Shown in pieces: positions 1-11,379 of a stretch of DNA of 64,000 bases (within the stretch, counting starts at the first letter, position 1; each line of letters opens with the position of its first letter). The notes beneath the pieces are model-generated. The model worked only from the letters and a program-made list of their open reading frames with translations, was not told where the DNA came from and did no database searches. Where the stretch lies: the NCBI RefSeq assembly GCF_030445035.2, contig NC_080695.1, forward strand, positions 496,001-560,000. Reading direction: 5' to 3'. Both the position numbers and the translations under genes were made by a program. This DNA is from Dasypus novemcinctus. Taxonomy: Eukaryota; Chordata; Mammalia; Cingulata; Dasypodidae.

Positions 1-1242
1 CGTATGCGTTCGAGTCCTGTCCTGCATTCGTTCATTCTGATTTTATGAAAACCAGCTATCGTATTTCAGGACAAAGCACACTTTTTTTAAACAACTTATT
101 AAATTTCAATCAGCACCCCCACAAACTTTTTACCTTCTTTAATATTCATTTAAGTTTTACATCCTTCATTTTATCCTGTGAAGAAAAATAAACTATTCAT
201 TTCAATTTAGGCAAGAACAATTCTTTATGAAGAGACGTAAAGTAATTTTGTTAATCAAGACTTACAATTTTTATCATTGTAGAGACCTTATTAACACTTA
301 AACTTACATATTAATATAAGCGCTTATTAACTTTTTGGCCATTTGAATAGAGCTCTTTAAGCAATTTTCATTTATTACTTTATATTATAATCCAGAGGTA
401 TCAAAATATACACTAACATTGAACAAACAGGCAAACACAAAAGCAATTACAACACACCAACAGAAACATGAAGTTTACAATTTGACTCATAATTCTTACT
501 TTCTGGTATAGCTGTGTTTAAGTTCTCCATCATTTCACATCATAGATTTTACTGTTTTTAAGATTTCTTCTAGAATTCTTGTTGCCTGAAATAGGCAAGC
601 TTGTTCTTGGAAACACTTTTCTTAGTAATCAGCAGGCGGTTAGGATAGCCTGAGCAGCATAAGTGCAGTTAGGCTCTTACTTAGCAGTTAGACAGACAAT
701 GCACATTGTTGGATTTCTACTCTGGAAGACTACACTGAGACCTGAAGTTCAGGAGTAAGCTATTGATTCAAAATTGAAAACTCTTTTTAACAACTTGATA
801 AAAATTTTGTACTAATTTTGATAATTTGGCTAAATAAGCCCAATCAGAATCAGCACGGAAACAAAACAGAACACCGGTGTTGCCGTATTTCCCTCCTCTT
901 CCAGCGGCTTAATTCTAGTAGCCCCCCTAGCCCTCAGCCACATTGCCATGTGGGCAGCAGGGGCTTGCACACTTGCTGCCAGAACATTTTTCTATAATCT
1001 GTAAGAGTTCTAAACTACGAGACTCACTGGCCTCGGCTGCTCTTGCCTTGAGGAGTTGATTTAGGAGACAGACACCCGGGTGAACTGTCTCCGTTTCCCA
1101 TCGTGCCCCTGCTAGAATGCCAAGAGCGTCCCTCTGGCCAAGGACGGGAAGGCTTCTCACCCCCTCGGACTCTGCGCCCTGACACCTTTAGCTTCCCTGG
1201 AAGCGACTCTTCCTCCCCTCCAGCCGCTGCTCGGGCGCCAGT
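1..1242 (-). mobile_element. Class II (ERVK, betaretrovirus-like) ERV fossil: leader, gag start and AT-rich interior
   Basis: Reading the - strand, an LTR (1,243-1,505) is followed within two bases by an 18-base primer-binding site of the tRNA-Lys type at 1,223-1,240, then a leader. Next comes a short region (about 930-1,110) whose translation resembles the matrix end of betaretroviral gag. Below about 900 the DNA is AT-rich and shows no recognisable coding. The element runs off the left edge of the window, so its second LTR is not seen. It is broken, with no long retroviral frame open. Family is assigned from the primer site, the LTR start and the gag resemblance. It looks old, but its age cannot be dated from one LTR. 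Confidence 0.7.
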
Positions 1243-1505
1243 TGCTGAGACCAGCTCAGCAATAGGTTTGCACGAAGGGAAGATGAGGCAGAACTGAAGA
1301 CATGAAAGGACAGAGAGAAAGACACGAGAGAGAAAATAAAGATGGGACCAGGGGCTCCACAGCTTCTGGAACTGAGAGCCTCGACCCTGGTTTCCACATC
1401 GTATTTATTAGAAATTACAAAGCAGTAGTTATCTGTGTTTACTTTCAAGGCTGCTTGTTGTTAAAGCTGCAGTTCCCACATTCAAATTCAAGCTTTTTTC
1501 CCACA
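1243..1505 (-). mobile_element. LTR of the class II ERV fossil
   Basis: In - orientation this segment starts with TGTGGGAAA, the start typical of betaretroviral LTRs and shared with the solo LTR at 49,316-49,759, and ends in CA just before the tRNA-Lys primer site. It carries an AATAAA-type signal and a pyrimidine-rich U5. At about 263 bp it is short for the family and may have lost part of U3. The ends are read by eye. Confidence 0.65.
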
Positions 1506-3490
1506 CTGCAGGCTGGGCCGCCACAGGTCCTGGGGCCCCCTGAACGTCGCCAGCCCACGAGGGAAGACTGGCGGGTGGCGCTGGAGAAGCACCCACGCTT
1601 CCGCAAGACGACAGGGGGACGGGCTCCGATCCCAGCTCTAAGGGCACAAGCTCTGTGGCCCTCAGCAAGTTCCTCGGCCTCTCTGGGCCTCCAAGTCCTC
1701 GAGCTCTAGGAACGAAAAGGCAGGGACCAGCCTGATGGCAGGCAGCTGGGAGGGGCGCCCTCGGCCCCGGGCCTGCAACCCGGCAGGGGCCAGACCCCAT
1801 GGGGACGTGCGCCGCTGCGGGTGCCTGCAGCCCAGAGGCCTGCCCGGGTGTCCTCCAGCAGCCGCCAGCCCCAGGCCCCAGCCCCCAAGGCCGCCCCGGC
1901 CGGGAGCCCACCCTGCGGCACAGCCCGAGCCAACCCAGGGCCCCTTCCTTCCTGTCCTCCAGGGCGATCGGGTCCCTGGCTGCCAGCTGGGGGCGGCCGC
2001 TGGGTGCAGGAGGCCGTGGTGAGCCTCAGCAGGGGCTGCGCCAGCCGGACCTCCCGGCGTCTGCGCCAGGGCCTCCACCCACCTGCCCTGGAGCGGGCGC
2101 CAAGTGCCCCTGCCCTGGCACCCCCGCAGGGGCTGACCCGCTAGGCCTGGCCCACCCTGTCAAGCCGCTGCCGCCCCTTGGCCCTTTAGGTCCCCCACCC
2201 CCTCCCCAGCTTCCCTGCTTGCTCCCCGTCAGGCCCCCGAGGCACAGGGACCGACGTCCAGGCTTAGGGGATGGTGAAGGAACCCGGAAGTGTGACTTGC
2301 ACCGGCTGGAGGCCCAGAGCTGGGGGCAGAGCGGGGTACAGGTGGGGGTCAGGGGTGCTGCCGGCGGGGGTGTCCCCCAACACCTCTGAAAAGTTTAAAG
2401 CTTGGTGCCCTCTGCCTGGTGGCCTGCGCGGTGGGCCTGGAGGGGCCGCTCCTGAGGCCGAGGCGCTGGGGGTGGGCTGTGTGTCCTGGTGGGGTGGGGG
2501 CTGGGGGTGAGGGGCAGGAGGCCCGAGGTTCCCTGCTCCGCCCTCTGTGCCAGGGCCTCCCCTCGCCAGGCGCAATCTAGCACGAATTTCAAGGCCGCCC
2601 CCAGCAGTAAGGCCCCAGCCTGGGGTCACTTCTGAGCACAGTCGCGGTGGGGGGGGGGGTCACTGGGAGCCCAGGCCCCGCCCCCACCCGGGTCTGGGAC
2701 CCTGCTCCGTGGGCTACACCTGGCCCTACACCTGGCTCCATCTGACGAGCACAAAGGGACCCCAGGACCTCCCCACGCCCTCTCAGACCCCCAAGCCAGG
2801 GCGCGCCCATGAAAGCCTCCTCTGAGGCCCACCCGCCGCCCCGACCGCGGGGCACCGACTTATCCCAGTCCCGGCTCTTATCCCACCCCCTGCCGGGCGC
2901 CTGGGCGACCAGAGAACAGTCCGGAAACCCCACTGACTGCAGGGCCTGGGAGCCTGGCCTGGGGGCGGTGACCGGCTCCCCCCACTGGCTGTCAGGAAAC
3001 TCCGAGAGATCCCGATTGGCCTCAGGGCGGGGGGGCGCCATAGGGTCGTGGCCCGCGGGGTCCCCCACCCCCTGCTCACTACCTTCCCGCCCCCGGGACA
3101 GTGTGTGCAGCTGCCCCGTGCCAGCGCCATCGGGGTCCCCGCCCAGCTCGGGTGGGCCGCGGGCCGCAGGGGGGTCCCCGGCTCGGCACTCTGGAGGGTC
3201 GGGCCCCGCGGGTCTGGATTCGCGCTGGCCTGGGCCACCCCGCCCTCTCCCACCCTCCCGCCCGGACGCGGCCATAAGACAGGGACCCCCCACCCGAGCG
3301 CCAGCTGACCCGGGAGGAGCCCCCTACTCGGACAGCCCCCACATGGTGCTGCCCACGCGGCTCTGCCCTCCCCCACGGCCCCAAGTTGGCCTTTGGTGCG
3401 AGGCAGCTGCGCGCGGGGCCCCAAGAAGGGCCGCTGGTTGGCTGCGACCTGGGCGGCCTGGGGAGGGCCTGTGCACTGCACACACGCACA
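1506..3490. other. GC-rich intergenic DNA, no gene recognised
   Basis: Very GC-rich sequence with overlapping open frames on both strands, none of which resembles a known protein or has a coherent exon structure. There is a G-run at 2,649-2,659. I see no RNA gene or transposon here. A diverged CpG-rich regulatory region is possible but not supported by any specific motif. Confidence 0.5.
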
Positions 3491-3493
3491 CAC

Positions 3494-3668
3494 GCTCATG
3501 CTCACGCGTGCACACTCACAGGTTCACACGCACAGGCGCTCATGCTCACGCGAGCACACTCACAGGTTCACACACACGCTCGTGCTCACGCGTGCACACT
3601 CACAGGTTCACACGCATACACGCTCGTGCTCACGCGTGCACACTCACATGTTTTCACACGCAACACCC
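3494..3668. repeat. Minisatellite, about four 40-44 bp units, alternating purine-pyrimidine
   Basis: Four units begin near 3,494, 3,538, 3,578 and 3,622. Each runs from a GCTCRTGCTCACGCG core through CACACTCACAGGTTCACAC. The array is embedded in CA/CG-rich sequence starting at 3,479. Alternating CA and CG steps make it a Z-DNA candidate. Units differ by small indels, as expected for a length-variable array. Confidence 0.85.
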
Positions 3669-3879
3669 ACACGCTGGCGCGGGCGCCCCCAAAGGCCCCT
3701 CCTCCCCCCTCGGTCTGGCCAGGGGTCATGGGGCGCCCTAAGTCCTGCGCCTCACGCACCCGGGGGCGTGCTGGAGAGGGAGCTCCTGTGGACACGTCCC
3801 CGCCCCCGCCCCCGGCTCCCCAGGTTTGGACTAAGGCCCGGGGGTCTCCTCCCCCCGCGAGTGAGAGCGACCCCCCCCT

Positions 3880-4540
3880 GCGCCAGGTGCCCCGTCCGCC
3901 ACCTTCCCCGCCCCCCCCCCCCGACCCTGCGTCGTCCCCCCTCCCACCAGGGCGGGGAGGCAGCGGGGAGACAACAGGGCGCAGGAAGCGATTCTGGGCA
4001 GAGGGTGGGTGGCGGGGCGGGGGGGGGGGGGCGAGGAGGGGTCGCGGGCGGAGGAGGGGGCGGGGCGGGGGGAGCAGGGGGCGGGGCCTTCAGCGCGGGC
4101 TCTTAACGCGGCAGGAGCTGGGTTGAAATTCAAGGAACACTCTCCCTGTGGGCTGCAGGTGCGGGCCGGGGTCTGCTAAGTAACCCGCAGTGGGCGTGGC
4201 TCGCGGGGACCGCGGGGGCCCCTGGCCGGCGGGGTCCGGGGAAAGGAAAGGCTGAGCCGCCGTGGGGACGCCGCGGCTTTCCCGGGGAGGCCTCGAGCAC
4301 GGCCCTCGGCAGTGTGCGGGTCACTGCGGGGAACAGGCCCCAGCTGCCCGCCCGCGCAGCCCCAGGCCGGCCCCGCCCGCGCCCCCTCCCCGCGGTCCCC
4401 GCTTGTCCCCCAGCCCCGCCTCTGCGGCCCCTCCCGCGGCACGAGGTTGTGCCGGCTGTGCCGAGCACGGGGTGCGGCGCCTCATCCAGGGCGGGTCCTC
4501 AGGAGGCGCTGCGGGGCCAGTGGGGAAGGGGAGGAGGGGG
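3880..4540. promoter_or_regulatory. CpG-rich island with long G-tracts
   Basis: The block is dense in CpG and has repeated GGGGCGGGG-type boxes and a G-run at 4,019-4,030. This suggests a CpG island with Sp1-like sites and G-quadruplex potential on the + strand. No exon could be attached to it in either direction, so it is a promoter candidate only by composition. It may serve a gene that lies mostly outside what I could recognise, or be a relic. Confidence 0.4.
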
Positions 4541-6270
4541 CGCTGAGGCCCGGAGCCCCCAGGACTTCTCCCCCCTCTGTCTTATGGACTCTGCTGCCAG
4601 GACAGCGACCAACTCAGGGACCCGTGGTGAGACCGTGGCAGGGCCAACGGGACCCAGGAGGACCCTGACCACAAACCCCAAGGAGCAGGGCGGGGACAGT
4701 GCCGCCTCCTCCAGGGGGCCTTCCAGGCTCCCTGCAGGCTTCAGGTTTCTGCGGAGGGGGTACCTGCTCAGAGTGGAAGTGCCATCCTGAGGCCCAGGCC
4801 CCAGGAGGCCTGAGTGCCACACCCACCCGTGGCCACCCAGGGATCAGAGGGGCACCCCCATGCCACAGCCCCACCCCGCAGGCCTGTGCCTGCGCCAAGC
4901 TGGACCCCGAGTTTGACGGGGGCCAGTGGAGCCGGGACTGTCCCGCCCGAGCCCAGCTCCTCCCCAGCTCTACACCACCGCCAGGGCTGGCAGGTCCTCT
5001 GAGACCCTCTAGGTATACCACCCCCCTAGAGGTGGGGAAACTGAGGCACAGGGGCAGAGACCTGGTCCATCCCCAGGACGCCACTTCCCAGGGCTCTGGC
5101 TGGTGTCCTCCCGCTGACCCAGAGCAGCCCCTGCAGGGCCCTTAGCCCTTGACCTGAGCCCATCCCCCAGGGGCGGGGCTACGCAGGCTTGCAGCTGCCC
5201 CTCCTCCCCCAGGGCCTCCCACCTGGAAGGAAACCCCCCGGCCCGGGCACCTGATGCAGAGTGGGCCGGGAGTCCTCTGACTGGGCAGGGGTCCCACGAC
5301 CCCTTGCCATCCTCAGTCCCCACAGCTGGGGAGGGGGGACCCCGTCTGTCCCAGCTCACAGACCTCCAGGACTTGGGCATCCCCCCACCCTGTACCCCAG
5401 GGGTCCCGGCCTGCTGTACAGAGGAGCCCCAAATGAGGCGACTGGGCCTGGGGTCCCGGGGGGCTGGCACCGGCCTCTTCTGCTCTCCCCCTTCACCCCT
5501 GCCCGTCCTCTGCGATGGAGCCACAGGCCACCAGGTCACGAGGCAGGGCCCAGCTCAGCGAGATGCCGAGATAATCCCTGAACAGACGTCCCCGCCTCAC
5601 CACGGGGCCGGGAGGAGGGGGCTGCTTCCGGCTGTGGGGACTGGCTCCAGCTCCCCCAGACTGTTTCCTCATCTGACAAGGAGCCCCTCCCTCTGCTAAG
5701 GTGGGGAGGGCTGAAGGAGGCAGTGTCCTGCGAGCCGTGGGCCCTAAGGATCCAGAAGGCGTGGCAGGGGTCGCCCTGCATGTGCCCACCCCACAGAGCA
5801 GCCCTGCTCCTCCGAGGCCCACGGGCACTGACTCCCCCACTCCGTGTCCCCCTGGGGACGTGCGTTGGGGTGAGAGCAGCAGGAGAGAGACTCGCTCACC
5901 ACAGTGCCTGGGGAGCAAGCAGCCCCTGGGTGCAGCCGTGCCTGAAGGCCTCGCCGGAGCTCTGATTTGCATGTGGGAAGAGGTGAGCTCTGCAGAGGGG
6001 TGCCGGGGGATGCGTCCTGGTGCAGGGAACCAGCCAGCTGCTGAGAGAGGGTCACCCAAACACCCAAGGGGGAACCCAGCCCCCCACACAGCCTGGCCCC
6101 TTTCGGGATCTCAGCCCTGCCTGGGCCTGGGTGGGGGGCGAGCTCCACTTGCTGGGCCCACCCTCGGACCTGTGTGCCCCGAGGTGGTGACTGGAGGTGG
6201 GCAGCCTTGCCAGGGCCCTGGGTCTGGACCACCCACTTCCAGCCCCTCCCCCAGCCCCACCCAGGCCTGG
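4541..6270. other. GC-rich upstream DNA of the tryptase pseudogene with a MIR remnant
   Basis: No exon recognised. At about 5,028-5,075 the phrase GGGGAAACTGAGGCACAG is the hallmark of the MIR SINE core, read on the + strand, so a short old MIR fragment is likely. The remainder is proximal 5' flank of the tryptase pseudogene and shows no other clear element. Confidence 0.55.
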
Positions 6271-6273
6271 AAG

Positions 6274-6323
6274 GATAAATGGGGAGGGGGCAGCGCACTG
6301 GGTAGAGAGCAGCAGGCGGACAG
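6274..6323 (+). promoter_or_regulatory. TATA-like box and noncoding exon 1 of the tryptase pseudogene
   Basis: GATAAAT at 6,274-6,280 sits about 25-30 bases before a short segment ending in a CAGG/GTGAGG donor near 6,324. Tryptase genes have a GATAAA-like TATA box and a short untranslated first exon. The intact mastin-like gene has the same arrangement at 46,596-46,646. The transcription start is inferred from spacing. Confidence 0.55.
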
Positions 6324-6457
6324 GGTGAGGTCCCACCTCTGAACCTCAGATCCCGGCCCAGACCCCGGCCCAGAGGCTGCCCGGGTCCCTGGGCCCCTGA
6401 CCCCTGGGCCTGGCCCCGCCCGCGGTGCTCAGGCTGCCGCCTCCTTGCTCCGTCCAG

Positions 6458-7992
6458 ATGCTGCCCCTGCTGCTGCTGGCACTGCCCCTCCTGGCCAGCG
6501 GGGTCCACGCGGCCCCTGGTGAGTCTGCCCCCCGCCCTGCCCTGCCTCCCCCTAACCCCACAGTGGGGGTGGGTCGGCTTAGAGAAGCCCCCCAGAGCCC
6601 CAGAGAGCTCCAGGTGGGGGGCGCTGAGCCAGGGTCCAGCTGTGGCCGCCTCTGACTCCGCCCCCTCCCAGCCCCCGACCAGGCCCTGGAGCGCGGGGCC
6701 ATCATGGGGGGACAGGAGGCCTCCAAGAGCAAGTGGCCCTGGCAGGTGAGCCAGCGCCTCCACGCGGCCTTCTGGGTGCACATCTGCGGAGGCTCCCTCA
6801 TCCACCCCCAGTGGGTGCTGACTGTTGCCCACTGAGGCGCGGTGGCAGGACGTGGCTCCCCTGGGGTCCAGGGCGCTGCGGGTGGGGTTTCCGAGACCGG
6901 GGGTTGCTCAGAGGCTGGAGGATCCAAGGGCTGGCGGGTGAGTCGAGGAAACTGGGGGGTCCAAGAGCCCGGAGGCGGGTTTACGAGAGCCTGGGGGGTG
7001 TCCAGGGCCTGGGGGTGGGGGGCAGGGATTTGAAGGGGGAGTTCGGGGGGGGGGCTTGCAGGGGCTAGACCAGAGGGTTCAGGGGATTGGGGGGCCTTTC
7101 AAAGCCGGGGGTCTGGGGGCGCTGGAGAAGGGAGGTCGGGGACTGACTGGCCCGAGCCCGTGGGCCCCTCCCCAGGGAACGCGTCAGCCCCGACGCCTTC
7201 CGCGTGCAGCTGCGCGAGCAGCACCTGTACTACGGGGACCGGCTGCTGCCCGTGAGCCGCGTGCTCCCGCACCCCGGCTACTACTTGGCGCAGGAGGGCG
7301 CGGACATCGCGCTGCTGGGGCTGCGGTCGCCCGTGAACTTGTCCAGCCGCGTGCAGCCGCTGCGCCTGCCCCCCGCCGCCCAGGCCTTCCCCGCGGGGAC
7401 GCCGTGCTGGGTGACCGGCTGGGGCGACGTGAGCGACGATGGTGAGGGCGAGGTGCGGGTTGGGCGCGGTGCTGGATGAGGCGCGGGGCGCGGGGCGAGG
7501 GGCGAGGGGCGCGGAGGAGAGGGCAACGGGCGGAGGTGCGGGGCGCGGCGCGGGGTGCGGGGGGAAGCGCTGGTCGGGCGCGGTGAGTGGGCCGAGGGCG
7601 CGAGGTGCGGAGCGGGGGTCGTGGCGCGAGTGCGCGGGCGCGGGGCTGGCTCAGTGCGGACGTGAGGCGGAGGGCGGAGGGCGCCGAGCGGGCGTGGGAT
7701 GCGGGGCGGGCGGGACGGGGCGCGGCTCCGGAGGGAGGTGCTGGGTGAAGCACGGCCCCGGGGCCGTGGAGAGGGGCGGGGGCGGCGGCTCGGCCCCTCC
7801 CGCCCCAGCGCCCCGCTCGTCCCCGCAGAGCCCCTGCCCCCGCCCTACCCGCTGCGGCAGGTGAAGGTGCCCGTCGTGGACAACGGCGACTGTGACGCCC
7901 AGTACCACAGCGACACCTCCACGGGGGACAGCGTCCGCATCGTGCGCGACGACATGATGTGCGCCGGCCGCGCGGGCCGCGACTCCTGCCCG
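6458..7992 (+). pseudogene. Alpha/beta-tryptase-like serine protease pseudogene, last exon missing
   Basis: Exons by homology: 6,458-6,518 (signal peptide MLPLLLLALPLLASGVHA), 6,672-about 6,835, 7,176-7,441 and 7,829-7,992. Exon 3 has the KWPWQV and [13 protein letters not shown] blocks and the catalytic His. The activation site reads IMGG instead of IVGG, the cysteine after the His is replaced by a TGA stop (6,833-6,835), and no donor follows. Exon 4 keeps the catalytic Asp in GADIALL and the CWVTGWGDV block. Exon 5 ends RDSC, so the trypsin-like Asp189 is present. The exon with GDSGGP and the catalytic Ser is absent: L1-derived sequence starts at about 8,126. Exons 4-5 are well kept ([13 protein letters not shown]), so inactivation may not be very ancient, or gene conversion kept them similar. 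Human tryptases store active tetramers in mast-cell granules; this copy cannot encode an enzyme. Confidence 0.85.
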
Positions 7993-8125
7993 GTGCCCCC
8001 CCGCTGCCCACTGGGCTCTCCCCCACCCCCAGCGACGCAGGTGCCTGCCGGTGCCGAAATCCTCCCTCGGCCACTTTCCAGCAGGTGGGGGGAGGCTCTC
8101 AGTGGGGGTTTTGCGAGTGTTGCTT

Positions 8126-8679
8126 TTTTTTTTTTAGCATTTAAAAAAATGTATTGAAGTGTATCGCATGTACATAAACATACATAAAGACTAAGTGTAT
8201 AGTAACGGGTGTGAATTTACACATCAAGCCTACAGACCATCCTACGTGACATCACACGTCACCCTGCCAGCAATACCGTGCTTGTTGTGGAACATTTTAA
8301 CTAATGATTAAAGAGCATCCTCGAAATATTCCAACCACCCCAAGTATCTTACATTGGGTGTATTTCCCCCACCCACCATATTCTTCTTATTTTTTGCATC
8401 ATTTATAGATGAACATACATAAACAACAAGTGTATAGTAAAAGTTGTGAACTTACAAAGCAAAGATACATAACATCATACACGGTCCCATACATCAACCC
8501 TCCACCAACACCTTGTACCGTTGTGAGACATTTGTTAAAAATGATGAGAGAATATTGTAAAAATCTTACTACTAGCAATAGGCCTTATCTCACAGTTGGT
8601 ATATTTTTCCTCCAACTCACCCTATTATTATTTTTTAAATATATTTTTTACTGATTTTTAAAAGATACATAGATCACGC
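8126..8679 (-). mobile_element. Old L1 3'-UTR piece with two tandem ~245 bp units
   Basis: A T-tract at 8,126-8,136 marks a - strand poly(A) end. Two related units follow, about 8,155-8,400 and 8,403-8,650. Both contain GTGTATAGTAA, a GTGAA-TTAC block, a run of CCCATACATCAACC-like sequence and TTGTGGAACATTT-like or TTGTGAGACATTT-like sequence. The same block occurs once more near 9,200-9,300, upstream of recognisable L1 ORF2, which identifies it as L1 3' UTR. This insertion is what now follows tryptase exon 5. Confidence 0.6.
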
Positions 8680-8693
8680 AAAATGTTACTTTA

Positions 8694-8824
8694 TTTTTTT
8701 TATTCTTTTTTCTTTTAAATATTACATTCAAAAAATATGAAGTCCCATTCAACCCCACCGCCCCCACCCCCCACTCCCCCCACAGCAACACTCTCTCCCA
8801 TCATCATGACACATCCATTGCAAC
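8694..8824 (-). mobile_element. Short 5'-truncated L1 3' end with 14 bp target-site duplication
   Basis: The insert begins with a T-rich tract and carries the L1 3'-terminal sequence seen also at 20,212 and 56,654. It is flanked by identical 14-mers AAAATGTTACTTTA at 8,680-8,693 and 8,825-8,838. This confirms target-primed insertion on the - strand and fixes the true 3' terminus of this L1 lineage. Confidence 0.85.
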
Positions 8825-8839
8825 AAAATGTTACTTTAA

Positions 8840-9105
8840 AAAATACAGGAGGGGGAAGCGGCTGTGGTGCCATCAGCTGGGCTCCCGTCTACCACGTGGG
8901 AGGCGCTGGGGTCGCATCCCAGGGCCTCCGTGTGCAGGCAGCTCGCCCACACGCCGCAGAGAGCCACCGGCCCACAAGCGCCGTGGAGAGCCCACTCGGC
9001 AAGGTGACGCAGCAGAAAGGGAGACAAGTAAAAACACAGAAGAGCGTGCGAGGAATGGACACACAGCAGACAGCAAGCAAGCCGCAAGGGGGCAGGGAAG
9101 TTAAA
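8840..9105 (+). mobile_element. DAS-type tRNA-derived SINE (xenarthran)
   Basis: The head reads GGGGAAGCGGCTGTGGTGCC and carries a B-box-like GGGTCGCATCCC. The body has the ACACGCCGCAGAGAGCC and GACGCAGCAGAAAGG blocks typical of armadillo DAS SINEs, and an A-rich end near 9,100. Flanking TTAAAAA-rich sequence on both sides may be the target duplication. This is the only copy here in + orientation. Confidence 0.7.
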
Positions 9106-9119
9106 AATATAAATGTATA

Positions 9120-10700
9120 GGAGGTTGCATTATGCTCCACTCCCCATATACCCCCATTATTGTTTTTTAAATATATTTTTATCACAGAAATTTTAAACTT
9201 ACATATGTGTAATCATGCATATGTGCAGGATTCCCATACAACAACCCTCTATCAACACACCACAGCATGGTGGAACATTTGTTGAGATAATATCATCAGG
9301 TTGTTACCAGGTTCATAGCGTACATTTGGCACATCTCTTCCTCACGTCCCCATTATCAACACAGTGTGTCTTTGGTTTACATGCATGAATATTACATTAT
9401 TACTGCTCACCACAATCCATAGGTCACTCCAGCTGTATTGTTCCATGCTTCTCCACATTCCCACCACCCTGCAGTAGTGATGTACATCTGCTCTAGCTCA
9501 CAAAGGACACTCTTGCATCTTTACCTTCAATCACAATTCTCATCCACCTCTGGGTTGACTGTGCTGTTCAGTCCCTAGTAGATTATTCTCTACCTTTCTT
9601 TCAGTTGGCATTTACATCCCTAGATTACCCTTTTCAGCCAAATTCCAATTTATAAAACAGCTGTTACTATGTTACCATCAACTCGATACATTCCCACACT
9701 TTCACATTAAAGTTAATTAAAACTTCTTCCTACATTAAACATCAGTAGTCCATCTCAGTCCTCTTTTCTCCTTTAAGAATCCACCAGCTACTACAAGACG
9801 TTGAAGATATTTTCCTACATTTTCTTCTAGAAGCTTTATGGTTCTTGCTTTTATATTTAGGGTTTTTAATCCATTTTGAGTTAATTTTGGATAAGGTGTG
9901 AGACAGGGGTCCTCTTTCCTTCTTTTGGCTATGAATTTCCAGTTCTCTCATCACCATTTGTTGAATGGACAGTTCTGCCCGAGCCTGGTGGGTTTTACAG
10001 GCTGGTCAAAAACCACTTGACTGTCCCTGTGAGGTTGTTTCTGAACCATCGGTTTGGTTCCATTGGTCTGTGTGTTTGTCTTTATGCCAATATCACGCTA
10101 TTTTACCACTGTACTAGGTAATATAATTTAAAGTCCAGAAGTGGGAGTCCTCCAAACTCACTTTCTTTTTAGGATGTTTCTGCCTATTCGGGACCCCTTA
10201 CCCTTCCCAATAAACGGATAATCATGTTTTCCATTTATTTAAAAAACATTGGTGGAATTTTTATTGAGATTACATTCAATCTGTATTATCAATTTGGGTA
10301 GAAATTACATCCTAATGACATCCAATCTTCAAATCCATGCACGTGGAATGTTCTTCCAATTATTTAGGTCTATTTTTATTTCTTTTAAGAATGAGTTGTA
10401 GTTTTCTGAATACAAGTGTTTTACATTGTTGGTTAAGTTTATTCCCCAATATTTGCTTCTTTCAGTTGCTATTGTAAATGGAATTTTTTCCCTTGACTTC
10501 CTCATCAGATTGTCCATTGTTAGTGCCTTTTAAAGTCTATTTCATCTATATAAGCACAGGCGCTCGGTCTTCGTTGTTTGTCTTTGTTGTTTTTGTTGTT
10601 GTTACTGAACGGGTGGACTAGCTCTCTCCAGCCTTTCACTTTCACTTTATTGGTCTCCTGGGGCCTCAGGTGAGTCTCTTGCTGACCACTTATAGGTGGC
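9120..10700 (-). mobile_element. Truncated L1 with internally deleted ORF2
   Basis: On the - strand, 3'-UTR sequence (about 9,120-9,740) is preceded by ORF2-like pieces. The 9,742-9,957 frame contains KINSKWIKNPKYKSKNHK. The 10,329-10,517 frame matches the ORF2 stretch around WGINLTNNVKHLYSENY and LNNWKNIP. At about 10,520-10,700 the sequence jumps to the endonuclease domain (QQETHLRPQE, GWRELVHPFSNNN). Roughly 600 codons between endonuclease and late RT are missing, and the C-terminal cysteine-rich part is also lost. It is a dead copy with many stops. Confidence 0.8.
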
Positions 10701-11280
10701 CCCCACCCCAGGACCCCACCCGGGCCCCAGCCCAGGACCACCTCCTCTGCACTGAGCTAACGCCACCTGCAGGACCCTGCTTCCAAGGAGGCCCCGTGCT
10801 GATGGCCACGTCTCTCTTTTGGGGGCTGTGGCCCCTCCCAGCACACCTCGTCTGCCCGGCTCTTCCCGGGACCCCGGCTGGACGACCTGTGTCTGCTCGC
10901 TTGGTCTTGGGGCCAGAAGTTGTCATTTGCAGGAGAATCCATGTGTCCCCGGTGGCTGGGCCGGGGGCCCTCCAGGGGCCTGAACCCACCCCTGGCAGCA
11001 GGCGAGGATCAGCACTGGAAGATCGCATGGCTGAGAGCCAGAATGGGCCAGGCTCCCCCATGTCCTGCCAGCGGAGCCTGCGGCCTCCAGATATTGTGCA
11101 TTTGTTTTGACGTCCATCTCGGGACCCCAGCAGCCCTTGATTTCTGTCTGGCTTGACACACTGGTCTGTCTTCCCCTGTTGGGAACCACCCATGCTCTCA
11201 GGAGACACCCTCCCTCTGTTGGAGAACATATCGGGCCTCCCCGGGAGGGGAGTCCAGCTCCTTCTCACCCATTTTTTTAA
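10701..11280. other. GC-rich unique DNA, no gene recognised
   Basis: This unique-looking block lies between two L1 pieces. I searched it for the missing last exon of the tryptase pseudogene (a GDSGGPLVC coding block on the + strand) and did not find it. No other exon, RNA gene or repeat is evident. Confidence 0.5.
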
Positions 11281-11379
11281 ATTTTGTATGTGTATGTGTG
11301 CACATTTACTGAGCTTTATTTTTATTCCATGTCACATCGTAATTTAGTTTTTGATTTTTATTTTTTACACTTTTTTTAA

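Noticed and set aside
8000-11280. Search for the missing last exon of the tryptase gene beyond the L1 insertions
   Set aside because: No + strand GDSGGPLVC-like block with an AG acceptor was found before the next L1.
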